Shown piece by piece: positions 12,840 through 21,541 of a DNA stretch of 22,912 nucleotides; position 1 is the stretch's first letter, and each line of letters starts with the position of its first letter. Source of the stretch: Candidatus Omnitrophota bacterium (GTDB lineage Bacteria; Omnitrophota; Gorgyraeia; Gygaellales; Profunditerraquicolaceae); NCBI GenBank assembly GCA_016867095.1, contig VGKK01000004.1, positions 1-22,912 on the forward strand, written 5' to 3'. The notes under the pieces were generated by a model. The model saw only the letters and a program-made list of their open reading frames with translations, had not been told where the DNA came from and made no database searches. The position numbers were made by a program, and so were the translations under genes.

Positions 12840-14045
12840 TTAAGCAATTATCTCCGTAACTACTCCTGCGCCTACCGTATGGCCGCCTTCACGAATAGCA
12901 AAACGCGATTCCTTTTCCATAGCAATAGGCGTAATCAATTCCACTTCCAGGCTGACATTATCCCCGGGCATAACCATTTCCGCGCCCTCAGGAAGTTTGA
13001 CCGAACCGGTAACATCGGTGGTGCGGAAATAGAATTGCGGCCTGTAGCCGGCAAAAAACGGCGTATGCCTTCCGCCTTCTTCCTTGGTCAGGATGTAAAT
13101 CTGGGCTTTGAATTTAGTATGCGGAGTAATGGATTTGGGCGCGGCGATAACCATACCTCTTTCTATGGTATCCTTATCCACACCTCTTAAAAGCAAACCC
13201 ACATTATCACCGGCCTGGCCTTCATCAAGAATCTTACGGAACATTTCAATTCCCGTAACTACCGTCTTTTTGACTTCCGGCCTTAAGCCCACCAGCTCTA
13301 CCTCGTCATTAAGTTTTACTTTTCCGCGTTCAATCCTTCCGGTGCCTACTGTGCCGCGGCCTTCAATGCTAAAAACGTCTTCTACCGCCATCAATAGGGG
13401 CTTATCCAAATCCCTCACCGGGATGGGAATAAACTCATCCGCAGCTTTCATTAAATCCAAAATCGGTTTAACATCAGGGCTGTTGCTGTCTCCGGCTGCC
13501 TGTATGGCCTTTAAAGCGCTGCCCCTGATAATCGGGGTCTTGTCTCCCGGAAAACCGTATTTAGTCAGGAGCTCCCTTACTTCCATTTCCACCAGGTCAA
13601 TCAATTCCTTATCCTGCACCACGTCAATCTTATTGATAAACACTACGATTGCCGGAACGTTTACTTGCCTGGCCAAAAGAATATGCTCGCGGGTCTGGGG
13701 CATCGGGCCGTCAGCCGCGGATACCACCAGTATCGCGCCGTCCATCTGCGCGGCGCCGGTAATCATATTCTTGATATAATCGGCGTGCCCCGGGCAATCA
13801 ATATGCGCGTAGTGACGGTTATCCGTTTCGTATTCAACGTGGGCCACGGAGATAGTTAAAATCTTGGAAGCGTCCCTTACCGCCCCGCCCTTGGCTATAT
13901 CCGCATATTCCCTGACCTGGGCCTTGCCTAACTTGGCCAATACGTGCGTAATCGCGGAAGTCAAAAGTGTTTTACCATGGTCAATATGGCCGATGGTCCC
14001 GATATTTACGTGCGGTTTTGACCTGACAAATTTCTCTTTAGCCAT
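12840..14045 (-). CDS. tuf: Elongation factor Tu with non-canonical switch I
   Basis: EF-Tu carries aminoacyl-tRNA to the ribosome; 401 residues, all three domains present. G1 GHIDHGKT at 19-26, G3 DCPGH at 83-87, G4 NKID, and a SAL-type G5 in GSALKA. Switch I is unusual: where most EF-Tu proteins have EEKARGITI, residues 53-67 read GGAVRDASKILTISV. The Mg-coordinating threonine appears kept as T64, while the Arg-Gly-Ile of RGIT is lost. The neighbouring EF-G retains RGITI, so this is specific to EF-Tu. A very strong Shine-Dalgarno sequence precedes the start. rpsJ follows after 6 nt. Confidence 0.98.
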   Translation of the reverse strand: MAKEKFVRSKPHVNIGTIGHIDHGKTLLTSAITHVLAKLGKAQVREYADIAKGGAVRDASKILTISVAHVEYETDNRHYAHIDCPGHADYIKNMITGAAQMDGAILVVSAADGPMPQTREHILLARQVNVPAIVVFINKIDVVQDKELIDLVEMEVRELLTKYGFPGDKTPIIRGSALKAIQAAGDSNSPDVKPILDLMKAADEFIPIPVRDLDKPLLMAVEDVFSIEGRGTVGTGRIERGKVKLNDEVELVGLRPEVKKTVVTGIEMFRKILDEGQAGDNVGLLLRGVDKDTIERGMVIAAPKSITPHTKFKAQIYILTKEEGGRHTPFFAGYRPQFYFRTTDVTGSVKLPEGAEMVMPGDNVSLEVELITPIAMEKESRFAIREGGHTVGAGVVTEIIA

Positions 14046-14052
14046 TTTAATA

Positions 14053-14060
14053 CACCTCCT
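14053..14060 (-). promoter_or_regulatory. Strong Shine-Dalgarno sequence of tuf
   Basis: AGGAGGTG on the minus strand, 7 nt before the tuf ATG. It is the best match to the anti-Shine-Dalgarno core in the window and shows that canonical initiation is used by this organism. It lies at the proximal edge of a family C repeat but is not part of the repeat words. Confidence 0.9.
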
Positions 14061-14142
14061 ATTTCTAGTTTGCCTGTTTACCGGTTTGCCTGTCTGCCTG
14101 TTTAACTGGCTAACTGGCTAACTGGCTAACCGGCTAACTAAA
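14061..14142 (-). repeat. Family C element between fusA and tuf
   Basis: On the plus strand there is an arm of TTTGCCTG/TTTACCGG words (about 14070-14102), then four and a half tandem copies of the 8-mer TAACTGGC (14103-14138, the fourth as TAACCGGC). The two arms are complementary in word composition. The tuf Shine-Dalgarno sequence follows just outside it. Confidence 0.8.
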
Positions 14143-16230
14143 TTAAAACCTCGCTGTTGCCGTACCTGTCATAACCTTATCCGCTATATGTGAAGGCACC
14201 TCAGCATAAAATGAGGGCTCCATTGTATAGGATGCACGGCCTTGTGTCAACGAACGCAATGCCGTGGCATAGTTAAAAATTTCCGCTAACGGTACATACG
14301 CCTTGATGATGCGCACATTCAGGCGCGTGGCTATGGAAACTATCTTTGCCCGGCGGGCGTTTAAATCCCCGATTACCTGGCCCATATATTCCTCCGGGAC
14401 AATTACTTCCATATCCATAATCGGCTCCAATAAAATGGAATTCGCCTTTTTCAGCCCGTCGTTAAAGGCAATCGCGCCGGCCATCTTAAAGGCCATTTCC
14501 GAAGAATCCACTTCGTGGAACGAGCCGTCAACAAGGGTGACTTTTACATCGGTAACCGGATAACCGGCCAGGCACCCGCTCTTTGAGGCGCCCATAATCC
14601 CCTGTTTTACCGAAGGTATAAATTCGCGCGGAATAGCGCCGCTTTTTATCTTATCGTCAAAAGTAACGCCGGCACCCGGCATTTCCTGAGGCTCCATTTC
14701 AATTACGGCATGGCCGTATTGGCCGCGGCCGCCGCTCTGCTGTATAAATTTACCCGTTGAAACCACCTTCCTGGTAATCGTCTCGCGGTAGGCCACCTGC
14801 GGCGCGCCCACCTGGGCCGCGACATTAAATTCCCGCATCATCCGGTCAATAATTATCTCAAGGTGCAACTGCCCCATCCCGGCGATAATCGTCTGGCCGG
14901 TCTCGTTATTATAGGTCACGCGAAAAGAGGGATCTTCCTCTTCCAGTTTATGTAAGGCCAGGCCCAATTTTTCCTGGTCCTGCTTGGTCTTGGGTTCTAT
15001 TGCCTGTTGAATTACCGGCTCGGGAAAACGCATTGCCTCAATTAAAATCGGATTAGATTCATTGCAAAGCGTATCGCCGGTCTTGGTATCTTTTAAACCC
15101 ACTGCCGCGGCGATTTCTCCCGCCGATATCTCTTCAATGATATCCTGGCGGTTGGCGTGCATCTGGACCAGCTTAGTTACCCGCTCATCCTGCCTTTTAG
15201 TGGAATTATAAACGTGCTGGCCCGATTTTAAGGTGCCGGAATAAACTCTAATATAATTAAGCTTACCTACATAAGAGTCGGTGGTCACCTTAAAACATAA
15301 AGCGCAGAAGGGCGCCTTATCCGCGGTAACAATCTCCTCGTGCTCGCCGGTATCGGGATTTGTCCCTTTTATCGCCGGCACATCCAGCGGCGAAGGCAAG
15401 TAATCGCAAACCGCGTCAACTAAAGTCTGGATGCCTTTATTGCGCAGTGACGAACCGCAGAGGACAGGAACGAATTTATTCGCTATGGTCGCGCGCCGGA
15501 TCGCTTCTTTAAGGCGGCCTGCGCTAATCTCTTTACCGTGCACAAACATATCCATAATCACGTCGTCCACCTCTGCCAGCCTCTCCAGCAGGATATTATG
15601 GTATTTCTCCGCTTCTTCTTTCAGCTCCGCGGGAATATCTTCTACTACAAATTCCTTGCCTAAATCATCCGTGTACCTGATAACTTTTCTCTCCACTAGG
15701 TCAACCGCGCCTTTTAAATTTTCCTCTCTGCCCAAAGGCAGTTGGATTGCCGCGGCATTAGCCGCTAATTTTTTATGCATCTGCGCGACCACCTCAAAAA
15801 AATCGCTGCCCACCCGGTCCAATTTATTCACAAAGGCGATCCTGGGCACCTGATAGCGGTCAGCCTGGCGCCAGACGGTTTCTGACTGCGGTTCAACTCC
15901 GCCCACTCCGCAAAAAACAACTACCGCGCCGTCCAATATCCGCAGCGAACGCTCTACCTCTACGGTAAAATCTACGTGGCCGGGAGTATCAATAATATTA
16001 ATGCGCAGGTCGCGCCAATAGCAGGTAGTACAGGCGGCAGTAATAGTAATGCCTCTTTCCTGCTCCTGAACCATCCAGTCCATCGTCGCCGTGCCCTCGT
16101 CCACTTCGCCGATTTTATAGGTCCTACCAGTATAAAAAAGTATACGCTCGGTAGTTGTGGTCTTACCGGCATCTATATGCGCGATAATACCGATATTCCT
16201 TAATTTATCTAAAGGTATCTTTTTCATCAT
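14143..16230 (-). CDS. fusA: Elongation factor G
   Basis: Translocase GTPase EF-G, 695 residues, normal length. G1 motif AHIDAGKT at 17-24, switch I with intact RGITI at 59-63, G3 DTPGH at 81-85 and G4 NKLD at 135-138. Domain IV shows SGGRGQYGHA and the tip loop FHEVDSSEMAFK needed for translocation. The start is ambiguous between two adjacent ATG codons (MMKK). The candidate Shine-Dalgarno GGGAG lies about 10 nt upstream and overlaps the 3' arm of a family A hairpin. It sits between rpsG and tuf in classical str order. Confidence 0.98.
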   Translation of the reverse strand: MMKKIPLDKLRNIGIIAHIDAGKTTTTERILFYTGRTYKIGEVDEGTATMDWMVQEQERGITITAACTTCYWRDLRINIIDTPGHVDFTVEVERSLRILDGAVVVFCGVGGVEPQSETVWRQADRYQVPRIAFVNKLDRVGSDFFEVVAQMHKKLAANAAAIQLPLGREENLKGAVDLVERKVIRYTDDLGKEFVVEDIPAELKEEAEKYHNILLERLAEVDDVIMDMFVHGKEISAGRLKEAIRRATIANKFVPVLCGSSLRNKGIQTLVDAVCDYLPSPLDVPAIKGTNPDTGEHEEIVTADKAPFCALCFKVTTDSYVGKLNYIRVYSGTLKSGQHVYNSTKRQDERVTKLVQMHANRQDIIEEISAGEIAAAVGLKDTKTGDTLCNESNPILIEAMRFPEPVIQQAIEPKTKQDQEKLGLALHKLEEEDPSFRVTYNNETGQTIIAGMGQLHLEIIIDRMMREFNVAAQVGAPQVAYRETITRKVVSTGKFIQQSGGRGQYGHAVIEMEPQEMPGAGVTFDDKIKSGAIPREFIPSVKQGIMGASKSGCLAGYPVTDVKVTLVDGSFHEVDSSEMAFKMAGAIAFNDGLKKANSILLEPIMDMEVIVPEEYMGQVIGDLNARRAKIVSIATRLNVRIIKAYVPLAEIFNYATALRSLTQGRASYTMEPSFYAEVPSHIADKVMTGTATARF

Positions 16231-16356
16231 ATGCTTTAATCTCCCGACTCATAAGATATATCAAAATTCTCTTACGACAATTTTGATATATTCGTCGGGA
16301 TAAGTTCGGACAAACGACTTACGTTCATTTCATTCCGTAAGTCGTGTCCTCACTTA
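16231..16356 (-). repeat. Family A element lacking stem 3, between rpsG and fusA
   Basis: Stem 1 is 16314-16323/16336-16345, enclosed by a GGACA/TGTCC pair where other copies have GGCCA/TGGCC. Stem 2 has an outer CCCGAC/GTCGGG pair (16243-16248/16294-16299) and a perfect 13 bp inner pair 16256-16268/16279-16291. The third stem is absent. The outer arm overlaps the putative fusA ribosome-binding site. The TAA of rpsG is part of the TAAGTGAGG start. Confidence 0.8.
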
Positions 16357-16824
16357 CCACCTAAAGTGCGCGAACGCCTTATTTGCCTCCGCCATCTTAT
16401 GCGTTTCGTCTCTTTTCTTAATGGCCGAGCCTTCCGCCTTATAGGCAGCGAGTATTTCTTCGGCAAGCTTCTCTTCCATGGTCTTGCCTTTTTTGCCTTT
16501 GGCGAAATCCCTGATCCAGCGCAGCGCGATGGAAGTGCCGCGCTCCTGCCTGACTTCTATCGGCACCTGATAAGTCGCCCCGCCTACGCGCCGGGGTTTT
16601 ACCTCCAGCCTTGGCCGGGCATTATCTATCGCCTTATTGAAAACCTTCAACACATCCGGCTCGTTCAGCTGTTTCTTTATGATTTCAAATGCGCCGTAAA
16701 CAATCTTCTCGGCAACTGCCTTCTTGCCTTCCAGCATCAGCATATTAATAAACTTACCCAGTACCTTGCTGTGAAACTTCGGGTCAGCTAAAACTTCTCT
16801 TTCCTGCGCTTTTCTTCTTCTCAT
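16354..16824 (-). CDS. rpsG: 30S ribosomal protein S7
   Basis: S7, 156 residues, the primary assembly protein of the 30S head. It matches the family over its full length: MRRRKA start, the KVFNKAIDNARPRLEVKPRRVGGATYQVP core and the HKMAEANKAFAHFRW C-terminus. It is preceded by a 141 nt spacer with a divergent family A-like element, and no purine-rich ribosome-binding site is visible before the ATG. In Escherichia coli the rpsL-rpsG spacer holds the S7 autoregulatory site. Whether the hairpins here do the same is unknown. Confidence 0.98.
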   Translation of the reverse strand: MRRRKAQEREVLADPKFHSKVLGKFINMLMLEGKKAVAEKIVYGAFEIIKKQLNEPDVLKVFNKAIDNARPRLEVKPRRVGGATYQVPIEVRQERGTSIALRWIRDFAKGKKGKTMEEKLAEEILAAYKAEGSAIKKRDETHKMAEANKAFAHFRW

Positions 16825-16965
16825 AAATGAGCAGACAATTTACGGAGTGTAACGACGTAAATTGTAGCTGCCTCGTTAATTGTTTCCAGCGTCTGCGAAT
16901 TTATCCCGAAGTCTACGCAGAAGATTTCGTAAGAAATCTTCAAGTGTTCAGGCGAGGGATACATG
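16825..16965 (-). repeat. Divergent family A-like element between rpsL and rpsG
   Basis: It contains a perfect 9 bp hairpin 16920-16928/16933-16941 and a stem 3 equivalent 16835-16844/16856-16865 (ACAATTTACG/CGTAAATTGT in place of ATAACTTACG/CGTAAGTTAT). It ends in CTGCTCATTTATG against GCGCTCATTTAA in the other copies. Membership rests on layout and end sequence; the middle is too diverged to align by eye. Confidence 0.6.
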
Positions 16966-17337
16966 TTATTTGGGTCGCTTCGCCCCGTACTTGGAGCGCG
17001 ACTTCTTACGCTGGTTCACTCCCGCGGCATCCAGGGTGCCCCTGACAATATGATACCTGACGCCAGGCAAATCCTTTACCCTGCCGCCCCTGACTAAAAC
17101 TATAGAATGCTCCTGCAAATTGTGTCCTTCGCCGGGTATATACGAAGTAACTTCTATGCCGGTAGTTAGCCTTACCCTGGCAATCTTTCTTAAGGCCGAG
17201 TTGGGCTTCTTCGGGGTCATAGTGCGCACCTGAAGACAGACGCCCCTTCTCTGCGGACAGGCCTTTAAAGCCGGTGATTTAGTTTTCTTTCTCTTTGATA
17301 TCCTGCCCCACCTGATCAGTTGTCCTATAGTCGGCAT
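16966..17337 (-). CDS. rpsL: 30S ribosomal protein S12
   Basis: S12, 123 residues, the decoding-centre protein of the small subunit. The conserved stretch TPKKPNSALRK holds K43 and K44, and GGRVKDLPGVRYH holds K88 and D89. The positions where streptomycin resistance usually arises carry the wild-type residues. D89 is the residue methylthiolated in many bacteria. It is the first gene of the str group and lies 75 nt after rpoC; that spacer consists entirely of a family C tandem repeat. No Shine-Dalgarno sequence is visible before the ATG (GGCTAACAAATT precedes it), so initiation may depend on the repeat RNA being unstructured or on coupling. Confidence 0.98.
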   Translation of the reverse strand: MPTIGQLIRWGRISKRKKTKSPALKACPQRRGVCLQVRTMTPKKPNSALRKIARVRLTTGIEVTSYIPGEGHNLQEHSIVLVRGGRVKDLPGVRYHIVRGTLDAAGVNQRKKSRSKYGAKRPK

Positions 17338-17412
17338 AATTTGTTAGCCGGTTAGCCGGTTAGCCGGTTAGCCGGTTAAACTGGCACACCGGCTTACCCA
17401 CTCACCCGCTAA
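17338..17412 (-). repeat. Family C element between rpoC and rpsL
   Basis: Four perfect tandem copies of the plus-strand 8-mer TTAGCCGG (17344-17375), followed by a degenerate complementary arm (CTGGCACACCGGCTTACCC). It fills the entire spacer, up to a few bases before the rpsL ATG. Confidence 0.85.
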
Positions 17413-20400
17413 CTACTCTACTCCTTTGGTTGCTGGTATTTTTACTATTTCTATCTCGCGGTGGCTGCGAAAACCTGTTCCCGCCGGAATCAAGTGGCCC
17501 ACAATCACGTTCTCTTTCAGGCCGCATAATTCGTCTGTTTTACCCGAGGCCGCGGCGTCGGTCAAAACGCGCGTAGTCTCCTGAAAGCTGGCCGCGGAAA
17601 TAAAACTTTCCGTGGTCAGCGACGCCTTGGTAATCCCTAAAAGCAGAGGCGTAGCCTGCGCGGGCTTGCCGCCCTTTTTATTAATCCGGGTATTTTCTTT
17701 CTGGAACCTCCATTTATCCACCTGCTGCATCGCCAAAAATTCCGTATCGCCGGGGTCCTCAATCTTTACCTTCTTTAACATCTGCCGGATAATTAACTCA
17801 ATATGCTTATCGTTAATGCGCACGCCCTGGAGCCGGTAAACTTCCTGAACTTCATTCACCAGGTATTCCTGCAGCGCCTTATCCCCGCAGACCCTTAAGA
17901 TATCCTGTAAGACTACCGGACCGTCAGTCAACTGCTGCCCGGCAATTACTCGGTCGCCTTTATACACATTGGGGTGCTTGCCGTGCGGGATAATATATTC
18001 CCGCTGCATGCCCGTGGAAGACTTGACGATAATCACGCGCTGGCCTTTTTTGGTCTCGCCGAATTCTATAAACCCGTCTATTTCGCTGATAATCGCCGGG
18101 TCTTTGGGGCGCCTGGCCTCAAACAATTCCGCCACGCGCGGCAGGCCGCCGGTGATATCCCTGGTCTTTACTACCAGGCGCGGGATTTTGGCCAAAAGCT
18201 CGCCTGCCTCCACCTTTTCCCCGTCCTTTACCAGTATATGCGAGCCTATGGGTATGGGATAAATACCCGATACTTCTTCCTTTTCATCAAGAATAACAAT
18301 CTGCGGATGGTATTCCTGCTTATGTTCCACTACTACGCGCTCGGTCAGCTTAGTCACCGGATTCAATTCTTCCCTGACTGTGATATCCTCCCGCAGGTCT
18401 TCATATTTTACCCGCCCGTTGACTTCGGTTAGAATAGGTAAGGTATAAGGGTCCCATTGCGCAAAGAGCACGCCCTTGGGCAGTTCTCCGCCATCTTTTA
18501 TGCTCAGGACAGTGCCCTGCGGCAAGGTATAACGCTCTAATTCCCTTCCCTGCTTATCATTTATGCTGATGGAGCCGTTCCTGTTTAAAACAATAGAACC
18601 TTTGTTCTTTTCGGCGACCCTCAGGTTATGGTATTTGACGATTCCCTTGTTCTTAGACTTTATAAAAGACTGCTCTACGACCCTGGAAGCGGTGCCGCCG
18701 ATATGGAACGTCCTCATAGTCAACTGCGTGCCGGGCTCGCCGATGCTCTGGGCGGCAATTACCCCTACTGCCTCGCCTAACTCCACCAACCTGCCGCTGG
18801 CCAGGTTCCTGCCGTAACATTTAGTACAAACCCCTATGGGCGATTCGCAGGTCAGGACGCTGCGGATACGGATTTTTTCTATGCCTAATTTCTCAATCAT
18901 ATCGGCCTTTTCTTCGGTGATTTCCGCGCCCTGCTCTACTATGGCCTCGTCGGTAATAATGTCCACGACGTTATCCAGCGCGACCCTGCCGACAATCCGG
19001 TCCTTAAGGCTGACCACCACTTCATCGCCTTCAATAATCGCGGAAACCGTAATCCCGTTCAGCGTGCCACAATCGCCTTCGCTCACGATTACTTCCTGGG
19101 CCACATCCACCAGCCTGCGCGTAAGATAGCCGGCATCCGCGGTCTTTAAGGCGGTATCCGCCAGGCCCTTGCGCGCGCCGTGAGTGGAGATAAAATACTC
19201 CAAAACGGTTAAGCCTTCGCGGAAATTCGCGGTAATCGGTGATTCAATAATTTCACCCGAGGGCTTGGCCATCAATCCGCGCATGCCCGCCAGCTGCCGG
19301 ATTTGCAGCCGCGAACCTCTTGCCCCTGAATTAGCCATCATAAATATGGGGTTAAAAGGCTCCATCTGTTTAAATAGCTCATCGGAGATTTTATCGGTAG
19401 TGTGGGTCCAGATATCAATAATCTTGCTTTTGCGCTCCGAATCGGTGATAATACCTTTATGATACTGCTCTTCCACGCGCGCGACTTCTCCCCTGACCTC
19501 TTTTAAAATATCATCTTTTGCCTTAGGGATTTGCAAGTCATTAATACCGATAGAAATGCCCCCCATGGTAGCCGAATCAAACCCCAGCCTTTTAATATCG
19601 TCAAGTAACTGGATAGTCCGGTCATGGCCGAAACGCTTATAACATTCAGTCACTACCTCGCCCACGTTAGACTTATTTAACTCCTTATTGACGAAACCGA
19701 ATTCCTTAGGCAGAAGCTGGTTAAAAATTACCCTGCCCACGGTGGTTGCGAGCATCTGTTTTCCCGCGATGTTTTTCTTCTCGTCTAAATCGAATAAATT
19801 ATCTATCCTTAATTTTATCTGGGCGTGTAAATCTATGGCCTTATCTTCATAGGCAACGAGCACTTCATCGGCATTGCCAAACATGGTATTTTCCCCTTTT
19901 GACTGGGGTTTTTCCTTGGAAAGATAAGACAGGCCCAAAACAATATCCTGCGTGGGGGTAACAATAGGCCTGCCGTCCGCGGGAGAAAAAATATTATTTT
20001 TGGAAAGAATCAGGATTTTTGCCTCAAGCTGAGATTCCAGGGATAAAGGCACATGCACGGCCATCTGGTCGCCGTCAAAATCAGCGTTAAAGGCAGTGCA
20101 GACTAAGGGGTGGATTTTAATGGATTTTCCTTCAATTAAAAGCGGCTGGAAGGCCTGAATACCCAGGCGGTGTAAGGTAGGTGCGCGGTTTAAAAGCACC
20201 GGGTGGTCTTTGATTACTTCATCCAGGATATCCCAGACTTCAATCTTTCCGCGCTCAACCATTCTGCGCGCGCCCTTAATGGTGTGCACAAAGCCTTTTT
20301 CCCGCAGTTTCTTGATAATAAACGGCTCAAATAACTCCAGGGCCATCTGCTTGGGCAAGCCGCATTCATGCAGTTTTAAATCCGGGCCTACCACAATTAC

Positions 20401-21429
20401 CGAGCGGCCGGAATAATCCACGCGCTTACCTAAAAGATTCTGGCGGAAACGGCCCTGCTTGCCCTTAAGCATATCGGAAAGCGACTTTAACGGCCGGTTA
20501 TTCGCGCCCATCACTGCGCGGCCGTGACGTCCGTTATCCAAAAGCGCGTCCACCGCTTCCTGGAGCATGCGTTTTTCATTACGGATAATTATCTCCGGAG
20601 CGTTTAACTCAATAAGCTTCTTCAGGCGGTTGTTGCGGTTAATCAAGCGGCGATATAAATCATTTAGGTCAGAGGTGGCAAATCTGCCGCCGTCCAAAGG
20701 CACCAGCGGCCTCAAATCCGGCGGGATAACCGGCAAAACTTCCATAATCATCCACTCGGGCTTATTCACCGACTTCTTAAAATCTTCCACAATTTTGAGG
20801 GTCTTCAAAGTCTTACGGTTCCCCAATATCTCTTTGGATTTTTCCAAATCGCGGTGTAATTTACGGCCGTAGGTATCCAGGTCTAATTCCCTTAATAAAT
20901 CCCGCACCGCTTCAGCGCCGATTTTGGCCTTAAAATTCGTGCTGTATTTAGCCAGCGCCTCCTGGTATTCTTCTTCGCTTAAAAGCTGCTTCTTCTTTAA
21001 GGGCGTATTGCCCGGATCAATTACCACGTATTCTTCGTAATAAATTATTTTTTCCAGGTCCCTGAGACTGATATCTAATAAGGCGGCCATCCTGCTGGGC
21101 ACAGCCTTAAAGAACCAGATATGCGTAACCGGGGTGGCTAATTCAATATGCCCCATGCGCTCCCTTCTTACGCTGGAGCGGTCTATGGTTACCCCGCAGC
21201 GGTCGCAGGTAATGCCTTTAAACTTGATACCCTTATATTTGCCGCAATTGCATTCCCAGTCGCGCACCGGCCCGAAAATCTTCTCGCAGAATAAACCGTC
21301 CTTTTCCGGCTTCAAGGTGCGGTAATTTATAGTCTCCGCCTTCTTTACCTCGCCCTTGGACCAGGACCGGATTACCTGCCCTGAAGCAATCCTTATGGAA
21401 ATACTGTCAAATAAAACGTGTTCTTCCAT
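17413..21429 (-). CDS. rpoC: RNA polymerase beta' subunit
   Basis: Catalytic beta' subunit, complete at about 1338 residues. The N-terminal zinc-binding domain has C60, C62, C75 and C78. The Mg-binding catalytic motif NADFDGDQMA lies near residue 450. The second zinc site is formed by the Cys in EGDCGTLNG and the CESPIGVCTKC cluster near residue 860. The C-terminus carries the usual EIVKIPATKGVE-like end. I placed the start at MEEHVLFD (21429), because a longer in-frame extension to 21486 only translates the family B repeat and is unlike any beta' N-terminus. The chosen ATG directly follows the GAGGAG block at the end of that repeat. It forms an operon with rpoB upstream and the str genes downstream. 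Confidence 0.97.
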   Translation of the reverse strand: MEEHVLFDSISIRIASGQVIRSWSKGEVKKAETINYRTLKPEKDGLFCEKIFGPVRDWECNCGKYKGIKFKGITCDRCGVTIDRSSVRRERMGHIELATPVTHIWFFKAVPSRMAALLDISLRDLEKIIYYEEYVVIDPGNTPLKKKQLLSEEEYQEALAKYSTNFKAKIGAEAVRDLLRELDLDTYGRKLHRDLEKSKEILGNRKTLKTLKIVEDFKKSVNKPEWMIMEVLPVIPPDLRPLVPLDGGRFATSDLNDLYRRLINRNNRLKKLIELNAPEIIIRNEKRMLQEAVDALLDNGRHGRAVMGANNRPLKSLSDMLKGKQGRFRQNLLGKRVDYSGRSVIVVGPDLKLHECGLPKQMALELFEPFIIKKLREKGFVHTIKGARRMVERGKIEVWDILDEVIKDHPVLLNRAPTLHRLGIQAFQPLLIEGKSIKIHPLVCTAFNADFDGDQMAVHVPLSLESQLEAKILILSKNNIFSPADGRPIVTPTQDIVLGLSYLSKEKPQSKGENTMFGNADEVLVAYEDKAIDLHAQIKLRIDNLFDLDEKKNIAGKQMLATTVGRVIFNQLLPKEFGFVNKELNKSNVGEVVTECYKRFGHDRTIQLLDDIKRLGFDSATMGGISIGINDLQIPKAKDDILKEVRGEVARVEEQYHKGIITDSERKSKIIDIWTHTTDKISDELFKQMEPFNPIFMMANSGARGSRLQIRQLAGMRGLMAKPSGEIIESPITANFREGLTVLEYFISTHGARKGLADTALKTADAGYLTRRLVDVAQEVIVSEGDCGTLNGITVSAIIEGDEVVVSLKDRIVGRVALDNVVDIITDEAIVEQGAEITEEKADMIEKLGIEKIRIRSVLTCESPIGVCTKCYGRNLASGRLVELGEAVGVIAAQSIGEPGTQLTMRTFHIGGTASRVVEQSFIKSKNKGIVKYHNLRVAEKNKGSIVLNRNGSISINDKQGRELERYTLPQGTVLSIKDGGELPKGVLFAQWDPYTLPILTEVNGRVKYEDLREDITVREELNPVTKLTERVVVEHKQEYHPQIVILDEKEEVSGIYPIPIGSHILVKDGEKVEAGELLAKIPRLVVKTRDITGGLPRVAELFEARRPKDPAIISEIDGFIEFGETKKGQRVIIVKSSTGMQREYIIPHGKHPNVYKGDRVIAGQQLTDGPVVLQDILRVCGDKALQEYLVNEVQEVYRLQGVRINDKHIELIIRQMLKKVKIEDPGDTEFLAMQQVDKWRFQKENTRINKKGGKPAQATPLLLGITKASLTTESFISAASFQETTRVLTDAAASGKTDELCGLKENVIVGHLIPAGTGFRSHREIEIVKIPATKGVE

Positions 21430-21541
21430 TCGTCGCTTACGCTCCTCATTGCACGGATATACACGGATAAAAGAACGGATAAGCACGGATAAAAGCTTTG
21501 TCCGTGTGAATCCGTGTTTTTATCCGCGAGAATCCGTGTTA
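21430..21541 (-). repeat. Family B element between rpoB and rpoC
   Basis: Diverged in the word arrays but with the same GAGGAGCGTAAGCGACGA end immediately before the rpoC ATG. It starts within the rpoB TAA stop (TAACACGGATT). Orientation relative to transcription is the same as the other two copies. Confidence 0.85.

Noticed and set aside
13108..13779. Long plus-strand ORFs opposite tuf (also 8038-8649 opposite rpsC/rplP and 15431-15853 opposite fusA)
   Set aside because: They lie antisense to highly conserved genes, have Ser/Leu-rich compositions typical of shadow frames, and match no family I recognise.
16825..16965. tRNA or known riboswitch in the larger spacers
   Set aside because: No cloverleaf, TTCGA-type T-loop or recognised aptamer core was found; the hairpins are explained by the repeat families.
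16966..17337. Streptomycin-resistance substitutions in S12
   Set aside because: The KKPNS and RVKDLPG segments carry the wild-type lysines and proline.
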